A DNA stretch of 50,608 nt from NCBI GenBank assembly GCA_038200435.1, contig JBBPXY010000056.1:1-50608 (forward strand). Direction: 5' to 3'. Source of the DNA: JBBPXY01 sp038200435. Lineage in GTDB: Bacteria > Actinomycetota > Thermoleophilia > Solirubrobacterales > Solirubrobacteraceae. The translations under genes were made by a program, and so were the position numbers. The notes below the pieces were generated by a model, which was given only the letters and a program-made list of their open reading frames with translations, was not told the origin of the DNA and did no database searches. Positions 25,271 through 31,537 of the stretch are shown piece after piece (position 1 is the first letter of the stretch; each line of letters starts with the position of its first letter).

Positions 25271-26389
25271 TTGTCGTTCAACGACGAGGCTGACCGACCG
25301 CGCGCGGCGCGCGGCGCCCGCCGCGCCTCCGGAGGCGGCTCGCGACAGCGACCCCCGGCCGACCAGCAGGTGCTCGTGCGCCGCTGGGTGCTGCTCGGCA
25401 TCGGCGTCGTGCTGCTGATCCTCCTCATCCTGGGCGTGAAGGGCTGCGTCGATTCCTCGGCCAAGCAGGCGCTGAAGAACTACAACCAGGACGTAGGCGC
25501 CATCGTCGGCGAGTCCGACTCGAAGGTCTCGAAGCCCCTGTTCGAGCAGCTCACAGGAGCCGCCGGCCGCAACCAGCGTTCCTCCGACGCGCAGAACTCC
25601 ATCAACGACTTGCGGGTGGAGGCCGACCGCGAGCTTTCGCGCGCCGCCGACCTGAGCGTCCCCGACAAGGTGAAGGAGGCGCAGCGCGAGCTGCTGCTCC
25701 TCCTCGAGCTCCGGCGCGACGGGGTCGCGCAGATCGCCGAGCAGCTGCAACCTGCCCTGGGCGCCAACGGCGGCCCGGCCATCACCCGCATCGCCGGTGA
25801 GATGCGCCGGTTCGACGCCTCCGATGTGCTGTTCTTTACCCGTGTGGTGCCGCTGATCGACCGCGCGCTCAAGGCCAAGGACATCTCCTCCGGGCCCGGC
25901 GGCGAGCTCTTGCCCCACTCCAAGTTCCTTCCGGACATCGGCTGGCTCGACGCCGAGTTCGTCTCGAGCCAGCTCGGGGCAAGCGGAGGCTCGGCCGGGG
26001 GCCGTCGCGGCAAGCCGGCGCCGGGCACGCACGGCCATGCGCTCACCTCGGTGTCGGTCGGCTCGACCGCCCTGCAGCAGGGCACCACCACGAGCATCCC
26101 GGCGAGCCCGACGCCGACCTTCGACGTCAAGATCCTGAACGGCGGCGTCAACGACGAGACGGGCGTTCAGGTGAAGATCTCGATCACCGGCCCGGGTAAG
26201 CCGATCGAGAAGACCAAGACCGTGCCCCGCAGCGCCGCCGGCAAGGAGACCACCGTGTCGATCGCGCTTGGTCAGTCGCCTCCGACCGGCCAGGCGGTGA
26301 CGGTCAAGGCCACGGTCGAGAAGGTGCCGAGCGAGACCATGGTCGGCAACAACACGCAGACCTACTCCGTCCTCTTCACCGGCGGCTGA
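25271..26389 (+). CDS. Single-pass membrane protein with CARDB-like C-terminal domain
   Basis: A 372-residue protein. The start is TTG at 25271 with AAGGAG at 25256-25261, nine bases upstream. A basic, Arg-rich cytoplasmic N-terminus of about 40 residues precedes one helix (V-L-L-G-I-G-V-V-L-L-I-L-L, about 43-60). A helical, Glu/Lys/Arg-rich exterior domain (65-240) is followed by a Gly/Ser-rich linker. The C-terminus (about 280-372) is a CARDB/Ig-like beta domain (N-G-G-V-N-D-E-T-G-V-Q-V, ending V-G-N-N-T-Q-T-Y). No enzyme motif. It diverges from the signalling operon and may be an envelope partner of it. Confidence 0.8.
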   Translation: MSFNDEADRPRAARGARRASGGGSRQRPPADQQVLVRRWVLLGIGVVLLILLILGVKGCVDSSAKQALKNYNQDVGAIVGESDSKVSKPLFEQLTGAAGRNQRSSDAQNSINDLRVEADRELSRAADLSVPDKVKEAQRELLLLLELRRDGVAQIAEQLQPALGANGGPAITRIAGEMRRFDASDVLFFTRVVPLIDRALKAKDISSGPGGELLPHSKFLPDIGWLDAEFVSSQLGASGGSAGGRRGKPAPGTHGHALTSVSVGSTALQQGTTTSIPASPTPTFDVKILNGGVNDETGVQVKISITGPGKPIEKTKTVPRSAAGKETTVSIALGQSPPTGQAVTVKATVEKVPSETMVGNNTQTYSVLFTGG

Positions 26390-26445
26390 CCGAGCGCACT
26401 TTCGCCGGCGCGGCCGTGGCCGCACCGTCACCTATCCTTGCCGCC

Positions 26446-26973
26446 GTGCACGAGCTGACCAGCACCACTACGGGAGTCGTCGCGCTCTCGGCCGCCGGCG
26501 TGGCGCTTGTCGCGCTCATTGTCTGCGCAGTGCAGGGCTTCAGGCTTCGCCGCCTGCGCAGCGATCAGAAGACCGTGCTCGGCGGCGAGAAGAGCGACCT
26601 TGTCGGGCACTCCGCTGGGCTGCAGCGCGAGTTCGAAGGGCTCCACTCCTACGTCGAAGACGCGATGCGCCACCTCCACACGCGCATGGACCAGGCGGAG
26701 ACGCGGCTCGACGGAGCGATCGCCTACCGGGCGCTCGTGCGCTACGACGCTTACAACGAGATGTCCGGCCGGCAGTCGACGTCGATTGCCCTGCTCGATG
26801 CGTCCCGCTCCGGCGTCGTCGTCACCTCGATTCACCATCGCGACCAAGCCCGCCTCTACGTCAAGCAGGTCCACGACGGCCGGGGTGAGCTCGAGCTCTC
26901 CCCGGAGGAGCGCGAAGCGGTCGAGCTGGCGACCGGCGGCTCCGCGAAGAGCGCGGCGACGGTCTCATCGTAG
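26446..26973 (+). CDS. DUF4446 family membrane protein
   Basis: A 175-residue protein with one N-terminal helix (about 10-27), a charged helical segment that could be a coiled coil (30-85) and the DUF4446 core R-Y-D-A-Y-N-E-M-S-G-R-Q-S, then S-I-A-L-L-D and G-V-V-V-T-S-I-H-H-R (about 90-135). DUF4446 genes occur beside parB or similar loci in Firmicutes and Actinobacteria, with no known function. The GTG at 26446 is preferred (usual family length). An in-frame GTG at 26416 would add ten residues. TATCCT at about 26433 could be a -10 for a short or leaderless message. Confidence 0.85.
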   Translation: MHELTSTTTGVVALSAAGVALVALIVCAVQGFRLRRLRSDQKTVLGGEKSDLVGHSAGLQREFEGLHSYVEDAMRHLHTRMDQAETRLDGAIAYRALVRYDAYNEMSGRQSTSIALLDASRSGVVVTSIHHRDQARLYVKQVHDGRGELELSPEEREAVELATGGSAKSAATVSS

Positions 26974-26978
26974 GCGCA

Positions 26979-27842
26979 GTGCGCTTCGGGTACTTCGGGC
27001 CGGAGGGCACCTTCACGGCGGAGGCGCTGCACGCGGCCATGCCCGCCGGTGAGCACGAGCTCGTTCCCCTGCCCACGATCCACGACACGGTCACGGCGGT
27101 GCACGACGGCGCGGTCGAGAAAGCGCTTGTGCCAATCGAGAACTCGCTCGAAGGATCGGTGAACGCGACCCTCGACGCACTGGCCAGCAGTGGTGAGTCG
27201 GTTCGGATGGTCGGCGAGACCGTGCACCCGATTCGGCACTGCCTGATCGCACGGGGTGCGCTCGCTCTCGACGACGTGCGGCGCGTCGTCTCTCACCCGC
27301 AGCCGCTCGGCCAGTGCGCGCAGTTCATCCGCGAGTGCCTCCCCGGAGCCGACGTGCTCGCGGCGGCGTCAACCGCCGAAGCGGTTCGCCTCGTCGCGGC
27401 GGAGGACGGCCCGTGGGTCGCGGTCGGTACTCGCCTCGCCGCCGAGCTGCACGGGTGCACGGTGCTCCGCGAAGGGGTTGAAGACGTCGCCGGCAACGAG
27501 ACGAGGTTCGTGTGGCTCACGGTCGCCGGCGGCGAGGTCCCTTCTCCCCGCGAGGGCGCGCCGGGTAAGACCTCCGTCGTCTTCTGGGGAGCGGGGTCTG
27601 ACGCGTCGGGGTGGTTGGTGCGCTGCCTGTCCGAGTTCGCACGGCGCGGCGTCAATCTCACCCGCATCGAGTCCCGTCCGCGGCGGGAGGGGTTCGGCCA
27701 CTACATGTTCTTCGTCGACATCGACGGTTGGGAGCACGACGACGCCGTACGCGCCGGCATCGAGGGAGTCGCTGCCCACGTCGGGCACCTGCGCGTGCTC
27801 GGGTCCTACGAAGCGGCGGGACCCGGCGGCCTTCCCCGGTAG
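26979..27842 (+). CDS. pheA: Prephenate dehydratase
   Basis: A 287-residue stand-alone PheA: decarboxylating dehydration of prephenate to phenylpyruvate in phenylalanine synthesis. The periplasmic-binding-like catalytic domain runs to about residue 185, with F-G-P-E-G-T-F-T at 6-13, V-P-I-E-N-S-L-E-G-S-V near 51-61, S-H-P-Q-P-L-G-Q-C near 107 and G-N-E-T-R-F near 175. The C-terminal ACT domain (about 200-280) has N-L-T-R-I-E-S-R-P and F-F-V-D-I-D-G, the Phe feedback site. GTG at 26979 starts 5 nt after the previous stop. There is no chorismate mutase domain. Confidence 0.96.
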   Translation: MRFGYFGPEGTFTAEALHAAMPAGEHELVPLPTIHDTVTAVHDGAVEKALVPIENSLEGSVNATLDALASSGESVRMVGETVHPIRHCLIARGALALDDVRRVVSHPQPLGQCAQFIRECLPGADVLAAASTAEAVRLVAAEDGPWVAVGTRLAAELHGCTVLREGVEDVAGNETRFVWLTVAGGEVPSPREGAPGKTSVVFWGAGSDASGWLVRCLSEFARRGVNLTRIESRPRREGFGHYMFFVDIDGWEHDDAVRAGIEGVAAHVGHLRVLGSYEAAGPGGLPR

Positions 27843-27865
27843 ACTGAGCCGCGGTCCAAACGGCG

Positions 27866-28444
27866 ATGAGCACGACCTTCGTACCACCCGCTGAGCCGCG
27901 ATCCGCGCCAGGCAGTGAGCACTCCCGGCGCGGGCGGGAGCGTGGCCGGGTGCTCGTCCTCAACGCGACGTACGAGCCCATCAACGTCTGCACGGTGCGC
28001 CGAGCCGTCGTGCTTCTTCTCAAGGAGAAGGCGGAGATGCTCGAGCACGGCTCGTGGGAACTGCGGGGTGAGCACACCCGCGTTGCCCGGCCGATGGTGA
28101 TCCGCTTGCGTGGCTACGTGCGCGTGCCCCGCGACACGCACCGGCGCAAGATCACCCGCCGCGCCGTCTTCGCCCGCGACGGCTGGGCGTGCCAGTACTG
28201 CGGCACGCGCGGCAGCCTCACGGTCGACCACGTCATCCCGCGCTCGAAGGGCGGCCCATCGAGCTGGGACAACATCGTCGCGTCCTGCGCACCGTGCAAC
28301 CGGCGCAAGGGAGACCTGCCGCTACACCGGGTCGGGATGGTGTTGAGCCGTCCGCCGCGAACGCCGGGCCCGCGGGTGTTCATCAGCGTCGCGAGCCCCA
28401 CCATCCCTGCGTCGTGGCGGCAGTACTTGCCCGAAGCCGCGTAG
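27866..28444 (+). CDS. HNH endonuclease family protein
   Basis: A 192-residue protein with an N-terminal segment V-L-V-L-N-A-T-Y-E-P-I-N-V (30-42), typical of the small actinobacterial HNH proteins. A complete HNH zinc fold follows: C-Q-Y-C-G (108-112), D-H-V-I-P-R-S-K-G-G (119-128), then N-I-V-A-S-C-A-P-C-N-R-R-K-G (134-147), so both CxxC pairs, the HNH His and Asn are present. It is a nuclease by fold; the cellular substrate is unknown. Such genes are chromosomal and widespread, not tied to a phage here. ATG at 27866 lies 23 nt after pheA. Confidence 0.92.
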   Translation: MSTTFVPPAEPRSAPGSEHSRRGRERGRVLVLNATYEPINVCTVRRAVVLLLKEKAEMLEHGSWELRGEHTRVARPMVIRLRGYVRVPRDTHRRKITRRAVFARDGWACQYCGTRGSLTVDHVIPRSKGGPSSWDNIVASCAPCNRRKGDLPLHRVGMVLSRPPRTPGPRVFISVASPTIPASWRQYLPEAA

Positions 28445-28618
28445 GGAGTCTGTTCACAACTGCATCGAGGAAGGGCGAGGTCAGGAAGGCCCGACCGGGT
28501 CGTTCTGCCGAGTGGCGAGTTGACCCTCGATAATCGACGGTAGATCACCACTCGCCGGTTCATCCGTGTCGTTTGCCCCTCAAGCCCCGTCACGGGGCGC
28601 CCGCCGCGCCCCCGGCCG
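28445..28618. other. Non-coding gap with hairpins after the HNH gene
   Basis: No gene is seen. GGCGAGT (28514-28520) can pair with ACTCGCC (28550-28556), enclosing an AT-richer patch with TTGACC (28520-28525) and GATAAT (28529-28534) that could be a weak plus-strand promoter for the repeated element just downstream. GCCCCG-TCA-CGGGGC near 28584-28598 is a second hairpin without a T-tract. Function of the gap is unknown. Confidence 0.4.
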
Positions 28619-28703
28619 ATCGGGCGGGTGGGCAGTGGTCCTACTGCCGATTCTCGCGTAAGCGAGAACGGGTCAGGGACCTCTGACAGGGCCCGACCGC
28701 AGC
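28619..28703 (+). ncRNA. Repeated structured element, copy 1
   Basis: Positions 28633-28690 are identical over 58 nt to 43602-43659, and the flanking arms are near-identical. The strand drawn is the one with best pairing. Outer stem CGGGCGGGT (28621-28629) faces GCCCGACCG (28691-28699) with one mismatch. Inside are three hairpins: GGCAGT/ACTGCC (28631-28648, loop GGTCCT), TTCTCGC-GTAA-GCGAGAA (28651-28668, a GNRA-type loop), and GTCAG/CTGAC (28672-28687, loop GGACCT). The first and third loops share five complementary bases, so they could kiss. I do not recognise the family. It is either a repeated small RNA or a mobile/regulatory palindromic element. Confidence 0.6.
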
Positions 28704-28711
28704 AACGCGAG

Positions 28712-28750
28712 ACAAAAGGCGAGGGGCCCCGTCGACACGGGGCCCCTCGC
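28712..28750 (-). terminator. Strong intrinsic terminator downstream of gyrA
   Basis: A perfect 14-bp stem (28719-28732 with 28737-28750) and a 4-nt loop are followed on the minus strand by TTTT (28717-28714). The T-tract exists only in the minus orientation, so this ends transcription coming from gyrA or from the RNA candidate between them. Confidence 0.85.
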
Positions 28751-28870
28751 GAGCTGCTTTGGCTGCCTGGAACCGACGCTGGCCAGTGCTGCACCGGATG
28801 GGACTAGGCCCGACACCAACGACGATGGTGATTCGGCGTGGACTCCGCTAAGCGGGGTCAGCCATCCGAC

Positions 28871-28927
28871 CTAGCGGCCGAACACCTCCAGGGTCCCGCA
28901 AGAACTGTCAGTCAGAATACGGACCAC
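28871..28927 (-). CDS. Possible 18-residue peptide after gyrA
   Basis: AAAGGAGG (28934-28927) is a textbook Shine-Dalgarno. The frame GTG-GTC-CGT-ATT from 28927 ends at TAG (28871-28873) and reads V-V-R-I-L-T-D-S-S-C-G-T-L-E-V-F-G-R. The GTG overlaps the Shine-Dalgarno, so initiation would more naturally use ATT at 28918, giving 15 residues. A leader peptide is possible, but the length gives little statistical support. Confidence 0.25.
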   Translation of the reverse strand: MVRILTDSSCGTLEVFGR

Positions 28928-28964
28928 CTCCTTTCTCTGGTCTGGCCAGATTAGCGAAAGGAGG
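28927..28964 (-). promoter_or_regulatory. Hairpin able to sequester the Shine-Dalgarno
   Basis: CCTCCTTTC (minus strand 28964-28956) is exactly complementary to GAAAGGAGG (28935-28927), with a 20-nt loop that itself contains TCTGGCCAGA. In a transcript reading through gyrA the ribosome site is therefore hidden; a transcript starting inside the loop would leave it open. It begins 11 nt after the gyrA stop. Confidence 0.55.
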
Positions 28965-28975
28965 CGACGCTTTCG

Positions 28976-31534
28976 TCAGCTCTCAGAGGGCTCCTCGGGC
29001 GAGTCGGGGACGTCGTCGATCGCCACCGTCTCGGCCGCACCTCCGTCGCCTTCGGTGAGCTCCACGACCGGCTCCCCGGTAGGCGCCTCGGACTCGACGA
29101 CAAGCGCGGTTGCACTGACACGGTCGTCATCGCGGATGTTCATCACGCGCACTCCCTGGGTGCTGCGGCCCTGCTGGGAGATCCCGCGCACGCCGGTGCG
29201 CTGCACCATCCCGTTCTCGGAGATGAACACGAGCTCCTGGTGCTCGCGCACGACCAGAGCGCCGGCGAGCTCACCACGATCCTCTGACAGCTTGATGGTC
29301 TTGACGCCCTTCGCGCCGCGCTTGGTCTCGCGGTACTGCGAGATCGAGGTGCGCTTGCCGTAGCCGTTGCGAGTGATCACGAGCAGCTCCTGCTCGTCGC
29401 GCGCCACGTCCATCGCGATGACCGGCGCGCTCTTGCCGACGTCCATGCCGCGCACCCCGCTCGTGTCGCGGCCCATAGCCCGCACCTCGGACTCCTTGAA
29501 GCGCACCGCCAAGCCGGCAGAGGAGACCAGGATCAGCTCGTCATCCTCGTCGGTGCGCCGCACGGCGACGAGCTCGTCGTCGTCGCGGATGTTGATCGCG
29601 ATGATGCCGTCGGCCTTGATCGGCGTGTTGTAGGCGAGGAACTCGGTCTTCTTCACGACGCCCTGCCGCGTGGCGAACACGAGGTGCTTGCCCTCCGTGA
29701 AGTCGCGTGTCGAGAGCACGGACTGCACGCGCTCCCCCTCCCGCAGGGGCAGGAGGTTCACGAGCGCGCGGCCCTTCGCCGTGCGCGAGGCTTCGGGCAG
29801 CTCGTAGACCTTGAGCCGGTAGACCTTGCCGCGGTTGGTGAAGAACAGCAGGTAGTCGTGGGTCGAGCACACGAAGAGGTGCTCGATGTAGTCGCCGTCC
29901 TTCATGTCCATGCCGGTGACGCCAACGCCCCCGCGGCGCTGCATCCGGTAGGTGGCCAGGGGCAGCGACTTCACGTAACCCGTCTTCGTGATCGCGATGA
30001 CCATCTGCTGATCGGCGATCAGGTCCTCGATGTCGATGTCGCCCTCGGCGTAGGAGATCTCCGTGCGCCGGTCGTCGCCGTAGGCCTGCGCGATCTCCTC
30101 GAGCTCTTCCTTGATGATCCTGAGGACTCGCTGCTCGTCGCCGAGGATCTCGCGCAGCTCGCGGATGCGTTCAACGATCTCGCCATGCTCGGTGCGGATT
30201 TCCTCAACGGACAGTGCGGTGAGCCTGCGCAGCGTCATGCTCAAGACGGCCTCGGCCTGCCGGTCGCTCAGCTCGAAGCGGTCGATCAGGGCGGCACGCG
30301 CGGCCTGCGGATCCCGCGAGCCGCGAATAAGGGCGATGACCTCGTCGAGGTTGGCCAGTGCGATCAGGAAGCCCTCGAGGATGTGGAGGCGGTCTTCCTT
30401 CTGCCGCAGCTCGAACTTCGTGCGGCGCACGACGATCTCGCGCTGGTGGTCGACGTAGTGCCCGATGACCTCGCGCAGCGAAAGAGTGCGCGGCACGTTG
30501 TCGACAAGCGCGACCATGTTCACGCCGAAGGTCGCCTGCATCGAAGTGTGCTTGTAGAGCTTGTTGAGCACGACCTTGGGGATGGCGTCGCGCTTGAGCT
30601 CGATCACGATGCGCATGCCGTTGCGGTCGGACTCGTCGCGCAGGTCGGAGATCTCGGTGATCTTCTTGTCGTGCACCAAGTCGACCATCTTCTGGATCAC
30701 GCCGCCCTCGCCGCCCTTGCGCACCTGGTAGGGCAGCTCGGTGACCACGATGGCCTCCTTGCCCTGCGTGAGCGGCTCCACGTGGGCCTGCGCCTGGACC
30801 CTCACCCGGCCCCGGCCGGTGGCGTAGGCGTCACGGATGCCGTTGGTGCCGAGGATCGTTCCGGCGGTGGGGAAGTCGGGGCCCTTGATGTGCTTCATCA
30901 GGCCTTCGACGTCGATCGACGGGTCGTCGATATAAGCGGTGGTCGCGGCGACAACCTCGCGGAGGTTGTGTGGCGGGATGTTCGTCGCCATGCCGACGGC
31001 GATACCCGATGAGCCGTTGACGAGAAGGTTCGGGAAGCGCGCCGGCAGCACGAGCGGCTCGTTGCGCGAGGAGTCATATGTCGGCGCGAAGTCGACCGTG
31101 TCGGCGTCGAGGTCGCGGAGCATCTCGGTGGCGAGACGCTCGAGGCGAGCCTCCGTGTAGCGCATGGCGGCAGCTGAGTAGCCGTCGATGTTGCCGAAGT
31201 TGCCCTGCCCGTCTACGAGCGGAGAGCGCATCGAGAAGTCCTGCGCCATGCGCACGAGCGCGTCGTAGATCGCCGAGTCGCCGTGCGGGTGGTACTTGCC
31301 CATCACCTCGCCGACGATCTGCGCGCACTTGACATACTTGCGGTTGGGTTGCAGGCCCAACTCGTTCATCACGTAAAGCACGCGACGGTGCACCGGCTTC
31401 AGACCGTCGCGCACGTCGGGCAGCGCGCGGCCAACGATGACGGACATGGCGTAGTCGAGATACGCCGAGCGCATCTCCTCCTCGAGCCCGCGGGGCTCGA
31501 TGTTGCCGCCGGTCAGCTGATCGGGAGTGCTCAT
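28976..31534 (-). CDS. gyrA: DNA gyrase subunit A
   Basis: An 852-residue GyrA, which cuts and rejoins the DNA gate during negative supercoiling. It starts at ATG 31534, 3 nt after gyrB. The early residues hold G-R-A-L-P-D-V-R-D-G-L-K-P-V-H-R-R and the quinolone-determining region G-K-Y-H-P-H-G-D-S-A-I-Y-D. The catalytic Tyr lies in A-A-M-R-Y-T-E (near 125). The C-terminal half has six beta-pinwheel blades with the GyrA box Q-R-R-G-G-V-G-V near 528. The C-terminal tail is acidic. The QRDR has Ser at the position after Asp, the wild-type-like arrangement in most species. Confidence 0.98.
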   Translation of the reverse strand: MSTPDQLTGGNIEPRGLEEEMRSAYLDYAMSVIVGRALPDVRDGLKPVHRRVLYVMNELGLQPNRKYVKCAQIVGEVMGKYHPHGDSAIYDALVRMAQDFSMRSPLVDGQGNFGNIDGYSAAAMRYTEARLERLATEMLRDLDADTVDFAPTYDSSRNEPLVLPARFPNLLVNGSSGIAVGMATNIPPHNLREVVAATTAYIDDPSIDVEGLMKHIKGPDFPTAGTILGTNGIRDAYATGRGRVRVQAQAHVEPLTQGKEAIVVTELPYQVRKGGEGGVIQKMVDLVHDKKITEISDLRDESDRNGMRIVIELKRDAIPKVVLNKLYKHTSMQATFGVNMVALVDNVPRTLSLREVIGHYVDHQREIVVRRTKFELRQKEDRLHILEGFLIALANLDEVIALIRGSRDPQAARAALIDRFELSDRQAEAVLSMTLRRLTALSVEEIRTEHGEIVERIRELREILGDEQRVLRIIKEELEEIAQAYGDDRRTEISYAEGDIDIEDLIADQQMVIAITKTGYVKSLPLATYRMQRRGGVGVTGMDMKDGDYIEHLFVCSTHDYLLFFTNRGKVYRLKVYELPEASRTAKGRALVNLLPLREGERVQSVLSTRDFTEGKHLVFATRQGVVKKTEFLAYNTPIKADGIIAINIRDDDELVAVRRTDEDDELILVSSAGLAVRFKESEVRAMGRDTSGVRGMDVGKSAPVIAMDVARDEQELLVITRNGYGKRTSISQYRETKRGAKGVKTIKLSEDRGELAGALVVREHQELVFISENGMVQRTGVRGISQQGRSTQGVRVMNIRDDDRVSATALVVESEAPTGEPVVELTEGDGGAAETVAIDDVPDSPEEPSES

Positions 31535-31537
31535 GAC

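Larger units (their letters stand above)
28712..28964 (-). ncRNA. Structured RNA candidate in the gyrA 3' region
   Basis: On the minus strand the 226 nt between gyrA and the terminator contain a three-way junction. Its basal stem is 28862-28868 with 28795-28801 (7 bp). One arm is 28857-28859/28841-28843 plus 28852-28855/28845-28848, and a second arm is 28833-28836/28810-28813 plus 28826-28830/28814-28818. Upstream lies a ribosome-binding hairpin and a very short frame; downstream is a strong terminator. It may be a 3'-UTR-derived small RNA or a cis element. I match it to no family that I know. Confidence 0.5.

Noticed and set aside
28464..28500. Possible SRP (4.5S) RNA, because of GAGGTCAGGAAGGCCCGACC
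   Set aside because: The conserved SRP core with the GGAA tetraloop and GTCAGG/AGCAGC internal loop order is not present.
28619..28703. Repeated element as a riboswitch for the next gene
   Set aside because: Copy 1 has only convergent gyrA downstream, and copy 2 lies upstream of the DUF151 gene's likely -10.
28921..28936. Plus-strand sequence resembling the 16S rRNA 3' end (ACCACCTCCTTTCT)
   Set aside because: No 16S sequence precedes it. It is simply the complement of the minus-strand Shine-Dalgarno AAAGGAGG.
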